DNA of 51,662 bases, taken from JAVVHH01 sp032249615. GTDB lineage: Bacteria; Pseudomonadota; Alphaproteobacteria; Acetobacterales; Acetobacteraceae. This document shows positions 29,768 through 37,509 of the stretch, piece after piece. The first letter of the stretch is position 1. Every line of letters starts with the position of its first letter. The stretch spans positions 1 through 51,662 of the forward strand of contig JAVVHH010000006.1 of NCBI GenBank assembly GCA_032249615.1. Direction: 5' to 3'. The notes below the pieces were generated by a model. The model had not been told where the DNA came from. It saw only the letters and a program-made list of their open reading frames with translations, and made no database searches. Both the position numbers and the translations under genes were made by a program.

Positions 29768-30771
29768 GCGCCGGGGGAAAGGGCCGGGTCGGGCCTTGGT
29801 ATCAAGGGACGCCCGGTGCGCCCTGCAAGATCGGCGAGCGCGACGGGGTCGCGGGCCAGGGCCGCTGCCACGTCCGGGGCGCAGGTCAGGCCGAAGGCGG
29901 CATACGGGGTGGCAGCGGCTTCGCGGTCGATGGCGCGCAGTGCGGCAAGGCCGGCTGCGTGCGGCCCGCTGAGCAGCTCATGCAACGGCGGGCGGACGCG
30001 CCGGCGGACGATCTCGGCCAGGCCGAGCGCGGTAAAGCCCAGCAGTTGCGGCTTGAGCGGGTCAGCGGCGAGCGCCGACGCGAGCGCGGGGGCGAGTTTC
30101 GGGCGACGCTTGAGGCTGAGCCCGGCCGGGTCGATCAGAATCGCGCCCGAGAGATTGCGAAGACGGAGTTGCCGCGCGAGCGCCGGCAGTGCGGCAAGGT
30201 TCGCGGCCATCTGCCCGGTGGCCTTGGGTTGGCGGGAGGCGGTTGCCGAGCCCATGTCGAGGTCGATCGCGACCAGGGCCGGCGTCGGATAGATGTGCGC
30301 GCGCATGCCTGCGGGGAGGTCAGCGTGCGGTTCCGCGAGCGCGGCGATCTCGTCGGCGAGCGCGGGCGGGAAGGGGCCGTGCTTAGGGGTGACACCGGGG
30401 TGGGCGGCGAGGATCGCCTCGAGCGGCGTGGGGCCCCGGCTGACCAGCCCTGGCTCGCCTGGGGCCGCGCTTGCCGCGCCGAGCCGGGGACCCTTGCCGC
30501 CCTGCCCGGCGCGCACGATCCGAACCGTCAGCAGGGCTCCTGCTACCGCGCCCGTGGCGCCCTCGCTATCGGGGAGGAACCCCTCGCTGTCGGAGAGCGC
30601 CACGAAGGCGCCTGCCATCGCGGGCACATGGGCGATGACCCGGCCACGGTAGATGTCGCCGACCCCGTCGGGCCGGCCAGGGCGCCAGAGCGCGTATTCC
30701 TGCAGCGTTTGCCCGTCGAGCACCACCACGCGGACCTCGCCGGGGCTGGCTTCGACCAGGATCTCGGTCAC
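29743..30771 (-). CDS. Minimal ribonuclease E/G-like protein
   Basis: A 342-aa protein related to the catalytic core of RNase E/G. An S1-like start is visible (GDIYRGRVIAHVPAMAGAFV), then the DNase I-like subdomain with VAIDLDM (Asp170) and ARQLRLRNLSGAILID (Asp214), which align with the two metal-binding aspartates of E. coli RNase E. The CPxC zinc-link and small domain of full-length RNase G/E are absent, so it is much shorter than E. coli RNase G. Such short versions next to maf and yacG recur in alphaproteobacteria. It overlaps maf by 4 bp. Confidence 0.88.
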   Translation of the reverse strand: MTEILVEASPGEVRVVVLDGQTLQEYALWRPGRPDGVGDIYRGRVIAHVPAMAGAFVALSDSEGFLPDSEGATGAVAGALLTVRIVRAGQGGKGPRLGAASAAPGEPGLVSRGPTPLEAILAAHPGVTPKHGPFPPALADEIAALAEPHADLPAGMRAHIYPTPALVAIDLDMGSATASRQPKATGQMAANLAALPALARQLRLRNLSGAILIDPAGLSLKRRPKLAPALASALAADPLKPQLLGFTALGLAEIVRRRVRPPLHELLSGPHAAGLAALRAIDREAAATPYAAFGLTCAPDVAAALARDPVALADLAGRTGRPLIPRPDPALSPGAWRIERPD

Positions 30772-31328
30772 GGCACCGGGTAGCCGCGCCCGCGCAGTAG
30801 CTGGGCCATCTCGAACAACGGCAGACCGACGACGCCGGAGTAGCTGCCCAGCAGCAAGCGCGTGAACGCCGCGGCGCGGCCTTGGATGGCATAGCCGCCC
30901 GCCTTACCGATCCCCTCGCCACACGCCGCGTAGGCATCGATCTGGCTTTTGGTCAGCCGGGCGAACGCGACCGCAGTGGTGTTGACCCGCAAGGACCGGC
31001 CGCCATCCGGACCGATCAGAACGAGCGCGGTGAGCACCTGATGGCGGCGCCCGGATAGCAGGGCGAGGCACGCGCGGACGCTTTCGGCGTCGGCCGCCTT
31101 GGGCAAGATGCGGCGACCCAGGGCGACGACGGTGTCGGCCGCAAGGACGTAGCTGCCGGGGGCAGAAGCCGCGGCGGCCTTTTCGGTTGCCATCCGCTGG
31201 ACGTAGAGGCGCGGCACCTCGGCCGAGCGCGGGGTTTCATCGATATCGGGGGCGATGACGCTGTCCGGCACGAGGCCGATTTGGGCCAGCAGCGAGAGCC
31301 GACGCGGGCTGGCCGAAGCCAGGACCAA
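30768..31328 (-). CDS. maf: Maf-type nucleoside triphosphate pyrophosphatase
   Basis: A 186-aa house-cleaning pyrophosphatase. The N-terminus LVLASASPRRLSLLAQIG is the Maf signature with the SxSPRR phosphate loop; DIDETP, VLAADTVVALG (catalytic Asp) and GKAGGYAIQG complete the set. No ATG or GTG fits: the reading frame begins with TTG at 31328, 35 bp after the infA stop, without a good ribosome site, so a start a few codons upstream or reinitiation after infA is possible. The substrate (dTTP/UTP type or m7GTP type) is not assigned. Confidence 0.92.
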   Translation of the reverse strand: MVLASASPRRLSLLAQIGLVPDSVIAPDIDETPRSAEVPRLYVQRMATEKAAAASAPGSYVLAADTVVALGRRILPKAADAESVRACLALLSGRRHQVLTALVLIGPDGGRSLRVNTTAVAFARLTKSQIDAYAACGEGIGKAGGYAIQGRAAAFTRLLLGSYSGVVGLPLFEMAQLLRGRGYPVP

Positions 31329-31363
31329 TGGCGGCGGCCGAGACGGCTCGGTGAGGCCGGGCC

Positions 31364-31582
31364 TTACTTGAAGCGGAACGTGATGCGTCCCTTGGAAAGA
31401 TCGTAGGGCGTCATCTCGACGTTGACGCGGTCACCCGCGAGCACGCGGATGCGGTTCTTCCGCATCTTGCCCGAGGTGTGCGCGAGGATGCTGTGCTCGT
31501 TGTCGAGCTTGACCCGGAACATGGCGTTGGGCAGCAGCTCCATAACGGTGCCGCTGAACTCGATCATATCTTCCTTAGACAT
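31364..31582 (-). CDS. infA: Translation initiation factor IF-1
   Basis: A 72-aa OB-fold protein of the exact family length: MSKEDMIEFSGTVMELLPNA, then FRVKLDNEHSILAHTSGKMR and the end MTPYDLSKGRITFRFK. It occupies the ribosomal A site during initiation. AAGGA lies 6 nt before the ATG. A promoter candidate sits about 50 bp upstream, inside the end of hisD, so infA can be expressed apart from the his genes. Confidence 0.98.
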   Translation of the reverse strand: MSKEDMIEFSGTVMELLPNAMFRVKLDNEHSILAHTSGKMRKNRIRVLAGDRVNVEMTPYDLSKGRITFRFK

Positions 31583-31629
31583 TCAAATCCTTCATCTTCC
31601 ATATAGATGTCCTGCTTACGGATTGCCGG

Positions 31630-31658
31630 AACATGAGCACGGGGCCGGGTAGGGTCAA
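31630..31658 (-). promoter_or_regulatory. Candidate promoter of infA
   Basis: On the minus strand TTGACC (31658-31653) overlaps the hisD stop codon, followed by a 17-bp spacer and CATGTT (31635-31630). The -35 is strong and the -10 weak. The expected leader before infA is about 40 nt. An essential gene downstream of hisD would need such independent expression. Confidence 0.45.
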
Positions 31659-32944
31659 GCGCGCAGCCGCTGGCTGATGCTGCGGGCGTGGGCGGTCAAG
31701 CCCTCAGCGTCGGCTAATGCCACGGCAGCGGGGCCGACCCGGTCCAGGGCGGCCCGGTCGCATTCCACCCACGTCGTGCGCTTGAGGAAATCGAAAACGG
31801 ACAGGCCGGACGCGAAACGGGCGGTACGGCCGGTAGGCAGAACATGGTTGGGGCCGGCCACGTAATCGCCGACCGCCTCAGGGCAGAAGCTGCCGAGGAA
31901 GGCGGCGCCGGCATGGCGGATGGTGCCGAACAGCGCGCGCGGCTCGGCGACCATGATCTGCAGGTGTTCGGGCGCCAACTCGTTGACCAGCGCCGCTGCT
32001 TCGTTCCAATCGCGGGCCAGCACGATGCAGCCATGGTCGCGCCAGCTCGCGCCGGCGATCGCGGCGCGCGGTAGCGTCTCGAGGGCTCGCTCGACCGCCT
32101 GGGCGACGGCATCGGCGAGAGTGGGATCGGTGGTGACGAGGATGCTCTGCGCGCTCTCGTCGTGTTCGGCCTGGGCGAGAAGGTCCATGGCGACGTCGGC
32201 CGGGTTCTGCGCGCCGTCGGCGAGGATGACGACCTCTGAAGGACCGGCGATGCTGTCGATGCCAACGCGGCCGAACACCTGGCGCTTTGCTTCGGCGACG
32301 TAGGCGTTGCCGGGCCCCACGATGCGGTCGACCGGTTTGATGGTGGCGGTGCCGTAGGCCATGGCAGCGACGGCCTGCGCGCCGCCGACCCGGTAGATTT
32401 CCGAAACCCCGGCGCGACGGGCGGCGGCGAGCACCAGCGGCTCGAGATGGCCGCCCGGGCAGGGGACGCACATCGCGATGCGCCCCACCCCGGCCACGCG
32501 GGCGGGCAGCGCGTTCATCAGCACCGACGAAGGGTAAGCCGCCTTCCCGCCGGGCACGTAGAGACCGACCGCGTCGAGCGGGGTCCAGCGTAGGCCGAGA
32601 CGCAGCCCGGCCTCATCGGTCTGTTCAAGGTCGGCCGGCATCTGCGCGCGGTGGAAACGCTCGATGCGCGTCGCGGCCAGATCGAGAGCGTCCGCGAGCG
32701 CAGCGGGCACAGCAGACGCGGCAGCCTCGATCTCCTCGGCCGTGACGCGAAGGGTGGGGGGCGTCAGGGTAAGCCGGTCGAAGCGCGCGGTGTAGTCGAT
32801 CAGCGCCTCGTCGCCGCGCGCCCGAACCTCGGCGATGATGGCGGCGACAGGCGTGTCCACCCGTGTGGTCGTGTCGCGGCCGTCGGCGACGAGCGCGCGG
32901 AAGCTGGACGCGAAGTCGGCGTCGGTGGTGGCGAGGCGCTTCAA
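31655..32944 (-). CDS. hisD: Histidinol dehydrogenase
   Basis: A 429-aa zinc enzyme that oxidises L-histidinol to histidine in two NAD-dependent steps. Signatures: VGLYVPGGKAAYPSSVLM, VGGAQAVAAMAYGT, DSIAGPSEVVILAD, LAQAEHDESAQ and ELAPEHLQI, with GPNHVLPTGRTARF near the C-terminus. The start is a TTG overlapping the hisG stop (TTGA, 32941-32944); it gives the normal length and no ATG fits. hisG-hisD are therefore co-translated. Confidence 0.95.
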   Translation of the reverse strand: MKRLATTDADFASSFRALVADGRDTTTRVDTPVAAIIAEVRARGDEALIDYTARFDRLTLTPPTLRVTAEEIEAAASAVPAALADALDLAATRIERFHRAQMPADLEQTDEAGLRLGLRWTPLDAVGLYVPGGKAAYPSSVLMNALPARVAGVGRIAMCVPCPGGHLEPLVLAAARRAGVSEIYRVGGAQAVAAMAYGTATIKPVDRIVGPGNAYVAEAKRQVFGRVGIDSIAGPSEVVILADGAQNPADVAMDLLAQAEHDESAQSILVTTDPTLADAVAQAVERALETLPRAAIAGASWRDHGCIVLARDWNEAAALVNELAPEHLQIMVAEPRALFGTIRHAGAAFLGSFCPEAVGDYVAGPNHVLPTGRTARFASGLSVFDFLKRTTWVECDRAALDRVGPAAVALADAEGLTAHARSISQRLRA

Positions 32945-33633
32945 GCGGCCATCGCCGCGCGGAACCGGGCGATCAGCGCGCCGATCGCCTCGGGCCTCGT
33001 CTTGAGCGCCGTGCGGTTGACGATCAGGCGGCTGGTGACTTGGGCGATGATCTCCGTCTCCCTCAGGCCGTTCGCCTTCAGCGTGCTGCCGGTTTGCACC
33101 AGGTCGACGATGACCCGGGACAGACCGAGGCCCGGCGCGAGCTCCATGGCGCCATTCAGATGCACGATCTCGGCTTGGATACCGCGGCTCGCGTAGTGCC
33201 GTCGCGCGATGTTGGGGTACTTCGTCGCGACACGGACGCGGGACCAGGTCGCCGGGTCGTCGAGCCCCGCGGTCTCGGCCGGCTCGGCCACGCTCACGCG
33301 GCAGGCGCCGATCCTGAGATCGAGGGGCGCGTAGATTTCGGAGTATTCGAATTCCATCAGCACGTCCGCGCCGCAAATCCCGATATGGGCCGCGCCGAAC
33401 GCCACGAAGGTCGCAACGTCGAAGGGCCGGACGCGCACGGCGTCGAGCCCCGGGTCGTCGGTCGGGAAACGGAGGCGACGGCTGTCCTCGTCGAGCAGGT
33501 CTGGTGCCGGCACGATCCCGGCGCGCGCCAGCAGGGGGCCGCACTCACCGAGGATGCGGCCCTTGGGCAGGGCGAGGACGATGGGCGTGTCGATCTCCGG
33601 CGCAAAAGCGGCTGCCGGAAAAGGGGCGGTCAT
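32941..33633 (-). CDS. hisG: ATP phosphoribosyltransferase, short form (HisG)
   Basis: A 230-aa catalytic subunit for the first step of histidine synthesis. LALPKGRILGECGPLL, DVATFVAFGAAHIGICGADVLME and VDLVQTGSTLKANGL (the PRPP-binding region) are clear. It lacks the C-terminal ACT-like regulatory domain of the long form. Short-form enzymes need the HisZ regulatory partner, which is not in this window. The ATG at 33633 fits the family start. It lies 92 bp after murA with a palindrome between. Confidence 0.93.
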   Translation of the reverse strand: MTAPFPAAAFAPEIDTPIVLALPKGRILGECGPLLARAGIVPAPDLLDEDSRRLRFPTDDPGLDAVRVRPFDVATFVAFGAAHIGICGADVLMEFEYSEIYAPLDLRIGACRVSVAEPAETAGLDDPATWSRVRVATKYPNIARRHYASRGIQAEIVHLNGAMELAPGLGLSRVIVDLVQTGSTLKANGLRETEIIAQVTSRLIVNRTALKTRPEAIGALIARFRAAMAA

Positions 33634-33701
33634 GGGGATCCCTAATCGCGTTGCGGCGGCCACTAGCATCAACGGGCGCAGGCGGGAAGCGGCGGCGCGC
33701 T

Positions 33702-33726
33702 ATCCCTGCCCCGCGCAGGCGGGGAT
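33702..33726. repeat. REP-like GC-rich palindrome between murA and hisG
   Basis: ATCCCTGCC (33702-33710) pairs with GGCGGGGAT (33718-33726) as a 9-bp stem with one G-T pair and a 7-nt loop; the inner CCCCGC/GCGGGG offers an alternative fold. Its outer base overlaps the murA stop codon. The CCCCGCGxAGGCGGGG core is like dispersed palindromes common in alphaproteobacterial genomes. It could also attenuate or terminate murA transcription before hisG. Confidence 0.5.
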
Positions 33727-34997
33727 CAGCCCGGAATGCGCTCGATATTGGCGCCGCAGGCGGCGAGCTTACTTTCCAACGCCTCGTAGCCGCGGTCGAG
33801 GTGATACACTCGGTTGACCACCGTGTCGCCGGAGGCGGCGAGCCCGGCCAGCACGAGCGAGGAAGACGCGCGCAGGTCGGTCGCCATGACGGGCGCGCCC
33901 GAGAGCGCGCTGACGCCGCGGATGATCGCCGACGAGCCATGCACGTTGATGCGCGCGCCCATGCGGTTGAGCTCGGGGACGTGCATGAACCGGTTTTCGA
34001 AGATCGTCTCGGTGACCATCGAGGCGCCTTCAGCGACCGCCATGACGGCCATGAATTGCGCCTGCATGTCGGTCGGGAAACCCGGATATGGCTCCGTCAT
34101 CGCGTCGACGCCGCGCAGGCCATCGAGGCGGCGGACGTGCAGCGTGTCGCCTTCCTCTGAAACCTCGGCGCCCGCTTCGACCAGAACCGTCGCCACCGAG
34201 CCGAGATGCTCCAGCGAGGTGCCCTTGAGGCGGAGGTCGCCTCCGGTGATGACCGCGGCGCAAGCATAGGTGCCCGTCTCGATCCGGTCGGCGACGATCC
34301 GGTGCCGGGCGCCGCTCAACGACTTGACGCCTTCGACGACGAGCCGGTCGGTGCCGGTGCCGGTGATCCGTGCGCCCATCGCGACCAGGCAGTGAACCAG
34401 ATCGGTGATCTCCGGCTCGCGCGCGGCGTTGGCGAGGATCGTCTGCCCGTCGGCGAGCGCGGCGGCCATGAGCAGGTTCTCGGTCGCGCCCACGGACGTG
34501 AACGGCATGACGATCGTCGCTCCGTGCAGGCCCTTGGGTGCCGTCGCGTGGATGTAGCCGCCGTCCAGCGAAATGATGGCGCCCATCTGCTCGAGGCCCT
34601 TGAGATGCAGGTCGACCGGCCGCGTGCCGATCGCGCAGCCGCCCGGCAGCGAGACCCGGGCCTCGCGGACCCGGGCGAGCAGCGGGCCCAGCACCAGGAT
34701 GGAGGCGCGCATCTTGCGCACGATGTCGTAGGGCGCCTCGGTGTTGCCGATAGCCCCGCCGATCGAGAGGGAGCGCTCGTTGCTGCTGGCGCCCTCGGTC
34801 AGGTCGACGGTGCAACCGTGCTGGGAGACGAGCGCGGACATGGTGGCGATGTCGGCGAGCTTGGGCACGTTGGTCAGCACCAGCCGCTCGTCGGTCAGCA
34901 TGCCGGCGGTCATGAGCGGGAGTGCCGCGTTCTTGGCCCCGCCGATCGTGATGCTGCCCTCGAGAGGGCGGCCGCCGCGGATCCGGATGCGGTCCAT
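33726..34997 (-). CDS. murA: UDP-N-acetylglucosamine 1-carboxyvinyltransferase
   Basis: A 423-aa enzyme adding enolpyruvate to UDP-GlcNAc, the committed step of peptidoglycan synthesis. Lys22-Asn23 in IGGAKNAALP, the catalytic Cys121 in LPGGCAIGTRPVDLH (the fosfomycin-reactive cysteine) and GYPTDMQ-like PGFPTDMQAQFM are present. The ATG at 34997 follows dcd by 11 bp. The gene stop lies in the edge of a REP-like palindrome. Confidence 0.97.
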   Translation of the reverse strand: MDRIRIRGGRPLEGSITIGGAKNAALPLMTAGMLTDERLVLTNVPKLADIATMSALVSQHGCTVDLTEGASSNERSLSIGGAIGNTEAPYDIVRKMRASILVLGPLLARVREARVSLPGGCAIGTRPVDLHLKGLEQMGAIISLDGGYIHATAPKGLHGATIVMPFTSVGATENLLMAAALADGQTILANAAREPEITDLVHCLVAMGARITGTGTDRLVVEGVKSLSGARHRIVADRIETGTYACAAVITGGDLRLKGTSLEHLGSVATVLVEAGAEVSEEGDTLHVRRLDGLRGVDAMTEPYPGFPTDMQAQFMAVMAVAEGASMVTETIFENRFMHVPELNRMGARINVHGSSAIIRGVSALSGAPVMATDLRASSSLVLAGLAASGDTVVNRVYHLDRGYEALESKLAACGANIERIPG

Positions 34998-35008
34998 GCC
35001 CGTTCTCC

Positions 35009-35563
35009 TCACATGCGCGGCAGGGCCACTCCGCGCTGATGCATGTATTTGCCCGCCTTGTCCGCGTAGCTGATCTCGGGCGGACTCGCCCCCTGCAAGA
35101 ACAAGAACTGACATATTCCCTCGTTGGCGTAGATCCGCGCGGGCAGCGGCGTCGTGTTGCTGATTTCGATCGTGACCTGGCCTTCCCATTCCGGCTCGAG
35201 CGGGGTCACGTTCACGATGATGCCGCAACGGGCATAGGTGCTCTTGCCGAGGCAGATCACCAGGACGTCACGCGGGATGCGGAAATATTCGACCGTGTGG
35301 GCGAGCGCGAAGGAGTTGGGCGGTATGATGCAGGACGGTCCAGAGCGGGTGACGAAGCTCTCGGAGCTGAAGTTCTTGGGGTCGACAACGGCGCTGTCCA
35401 CGTTTGTGAACACCCTGAACTCGTCGGAGACCCGGGCATCGTAGCCGTAGCTCGAAAGGCCATAGCTGATGATGCCATCTCGCTTCTGCGAGGCGACGAA
35501 GGGCTCGATCATGGCATGATCGGTCGCCATTCGGCGAATCCAATGGTCGGGCATCACGGACAT
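35009..35563 (-). CDS. dcd: dCTP deaminase
   Basis: A 184-aa trimeric deaminase converting dCTP to dUTP for thymidylate synthesis. ISYGLSSYGYDARVSDEFRVF, the phosphate-binding GKSTYARCG (Ser108, Arg112) and WEGQVTIEISNTTPLPA with catalytic Glu133 match the family; length is close to E. coli Dcd. It precedes murA by 11 bp and follows two small genes on the same strand. Confidence 0.96.
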   Translation of the reverse strand: MSVMPDHWIRRMATDHAMIEPFVASQKRDGIISYGLSSYGYDARVSDEFRVFTNVDSAVVDPKNFSSESFVTRSGPSCIIPPNSFALAHTVEYFRIPRDVLVICLGKSTYARCGIIVNVTPLEPEWEGQVTIEISNTTPLPARIYANEGICQFLFLQGASPPEISYADKAGKYMHQRGVALPRM

Positions 35564-35615
35564 TCGCTGCGTCTAACGCAGCCGTCGCAAGAGAGCCAGC
35601 CCGGCCGTACCGCCG

Positions 35616-35825
35616 CTAGCTCTGGGCGCTGTCGTCACCCTGTCGGTCCGAAGGGCGCTCCGTCGTCGGCGCTTCCGCCTTGCGGGCGAGGCTCTGCTGC
35701 TTACGACGGCGCAGATTGGCACGGAGGGCCGCGGCTTCGCGCTCAAGCCGAGCTGCGCTGCGATCGCCTGACGGTGATGCTGGATCGGCCGCGGGCCGGT
35801 CAGAAGCCGGTCTATCCTGCGGCAA
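35616..35825 (-). CDS. Small charged protein, 69 aa
   Basis: A 69-aa protein beginning at a TTG, with a Pro/Ala/Asp-rich first third and a helical basic core LEREAAALRANLRRRKQQSL, then an acidic/polar tail. The 'AALRxNLRRRKxQ' core recurs in short alphaproteobacterial proteins, so I take it as real. It overlaps the end of the upstream 50-aa gene by 14 bp and lies 52 bp before dcd. The function is unknown; the basic helix could bind RNA, membrane or protein. Confidence 0.6.
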   Translation of the reverse strand: MPQDRPASDRPAADPASPSGDRSAARLEREAAALRANLRRRKQQSLARKAEAPTTERPSDRQGDDSAQS

Positions 35826-35964
35826 GCCAAATCACGGCATGGACGATCGCCCACCAACCGGCGAGACCGAGCGGCAACGCGATCAATAGTTCCGAACCAG
35901 CCGGTAATTCTTTGTGGCTCGGATCGGGACGATAATTGAGATTCGGCCGGTTTTGCCGAAACAT
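35812..35964 (-). CDS. Small membrane protein, 50 aa
   Basis: A 50-aa protein: polar start MFRQNRPNLNYRPDPSHKEL, then a hydrophobic segment LLIALPLGLAGWWAIVHAVI ending in WLAAG. AGGAGA lies about 10 nt before the ATG at 35964, a clear ribosome site. It is the first gene of the minus-strand group leading to dcd and murA, divergent from tRNA-Thr. It is not assigned to a family. One membrane helix is expected. Confidence 0.65.
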   Translation of the reverse strand: MFRQNRPNLNYRPDPSHKELPAGSELLIALPLGLAGWWAIVHAVIWLAAG

Positions 35965-36086
35965 ATTTTGATTCTCCTGTGAAACGACCTGCCGTTTCCT
36001 CGAATAAAAGCCTAAGGGCCCGGCCTACGAAGGAGTCAACAAACGGTTACTACGCTCACGTGAATGTGATGGAAACTTCAGGTGGC

Positions 36087-36115
36087 TTGACCCGGCTCGT
36101 CTGCGCACGTAGTAC
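36087..36115 (+). promoter_or_regulatory. Promoter of tRNA-Thr
   Basis: TTGACC at 36087-36092, a 17-bp spacer and TAGTAC at 36110-36115. The tRNA 5' end is at 36129, so the transcript would begin about 7 nt upstream. Spacing and distance are what a stable-RNA promoter shows. Confidence 0.65.
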
Positions 36116-36128
36116 TCTCGTCGGGCGC

Positions 36129-36203
<75 letters not shown>

Positions 36204-36239
36204 CCATCCCCGCGAGCCAGGCCCGACCGGAGTGAGGAC

Positions 36240-37001
36240 ATGTCCACGCTATTCGATCTGCACGGGCAGGTTGCCATCATCACCGGGTCGAGCAAGGGCA
36301 TCGGGCGGGCCATCGCCGAGCGGATGGCCCAGCATGGCGCGCGGGTCGTCATCAGCAGCCGCAAGCAGGACGCGTGCGACGCCGTCGCCGCCGGCATCAA
36401 GGCGGAGGGCGGCAAAGCGATCGCAGTCGCCTGCAACATCGGCCGCAAGGAAGAGCTGCAGGCGCTGGTCGGGCGAACGGTGGCGGAGTGGGGCCGGGTC
36501 GACACTCTGGTGTGCAACGCCGCGGTAAATCCCTTTTTCGGGCCGAGCGCCGACATTCCGGATGACGCCTGGGACCGAATCATGGGCAGCAACATCCGCA
36601 GCAATCACTGGCTTTGCCAGATGGTGCTGCCCGGCATGGCCGAGCGAGGGGAGGGTGCGGTAATCATCGTTTCCTCGATCGCCGGGCTGCGCGGCACCGC
36701 GACGCTGGGCGCCTATGGCGTATCCAAGGCCGCCGACATGCAGCTCGCCCGCAACCTCGCCGTGGAGTGGGGTCCGCGCGGCATCCGCGCCAACTGCATC
36801 GCTCCCGGCCTGGTGCGCACCGATTTTGCCCGCGCGCTTTGGGAAGACCCGGAGAACCTAAAGCGGCGCGTGAGCGACACCCCGCTGCGCCGCATCGGCG
36901 AGCCCGACGAGATCGCCGGCGCCGCCGTGTTCCTGGCCGCCGCGTCGGGCCGCTTCATGACCGGGCAGACGATGGTCATCGACGGGGGCCGGACCTGCTG
37001 A
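36240..37001 (+). CDS. SDR family oxidoreductase
   Basis: A 253-aa classical SDR: AIITGSSKGIGRAIAERM, LVCNAAVNPFFG, IIVSSIAGLRG and YGVSKAAD (Tyr/Lys), ending FMTGQTMVIDGG. Arg in VVISSRKQDAC after beta-2 suggests NADP(H). NPFFGP after the NAA motif resembles DHRS4-like carbonyl reductases. The next gene, a MaoC hydratase, starts 1 bp after its stop, so the pair may act on an acyl or hydroxyacyl-CoA. The substrate is not determined. Confidence 0.9.
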   Translation: MSTLFDLHGQVAIITGSSKGIGRAIAERMAQHGARVVISSRKQDACDAVAAGIKAEGGKAIAVACNIGRKEELQALVGRTVAEWGRVDTLVCNAAVNPFFGPSADIPDDAWDRIMGSNIRSNHWLCQMVLPGMAERGEGAVIIVSSIAGLRGTATLGAYGVSKAADMQLARNLAVEWGPRGIRANCIAPGLVRTDFARALWEDPENLKRRVSDTPLRRIGEPDEIAGAAVFLAAASGRFMTGQTMVIDGGRTC

Positions 37002-37002
37002 G

Positions 37003-37485
37003 GTGAGCCAACCCTTCGACCCGGCGGCACACCGGATGGTCCCGGACCAGCGATGGTTCGAGGATTTCTCGCTCGGGGAGCGCTTCGTCCTGCCCAGCCG
37101 CACGATGACCGACGCCGTGTTTCTCGCGTTTCAAGCAGCGAGTGGTGACACCCATCCCATCCACTACGACGCGGAATATTGCCGCGCGCGCGGCATGCCG
37201 GGGCTCCTGGCGCACGGCTTGCAAACGTTGGCGCACACCGCTCCGGGCGCCGGGCTGTTCCCGTTCCAGGTGGAAGAGTCGCTCGTCGGCTTCCTCGAGC
37301 AATCCTCCCGCTTCCTGAAGCCCGTGTTCGCCGGCGACACGATCTATCCTGCCCTCGAGATCACCGAACTGACCCCCGGGCGCAGCACGGGCATCCTGGG
37401 GCTAGCCAGCACTGTCCACAACCAGCGTCGCGAGCTGGTGCTGGAGGGCCACCAGCGCTACCTGCTGCGCAAGCGCGCCGTCTGA
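37003..37485 (+). CDS. MaoC-like (R)-enoyl-CoA hydratase
   Basis: A 160-aa hot-dog-fold protein. The catalytic motif SGDTHPIHYD (Asp and His of the MaoC/PhaJ hydratase site) is followed by GMPGLLAHGLQT. R-specific hydratases of this type convert enoyl-CoA to (R)-3-hydroxyacyl-CoA, feeding PHA, or hydrate other unsaturated acyl-CoAs. The start is a GTG immediately after the SDR stop. With phaR and a thiolase elsewhere in the window a PHA link is possible but not shown. Confidence 0.87.
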   Translation: MSQPFDPAAHRMVPDQRWFEDFSLGERFVLPSRTMTDAVFLAFQAASGDTHPIHYDAEYCRARGMPGLLAHGLQTLAHTAPGAGLFPFQVEESLVGFLEQSSRFLKPVFAGDTIYPALEITELTPGRSTGILGLASTVHNQRRELVLEGHQRYLLRKRAV

Positions 37486-37509
37486 TCGCGGCGATAGCGC
37501 ACTCGGGCG

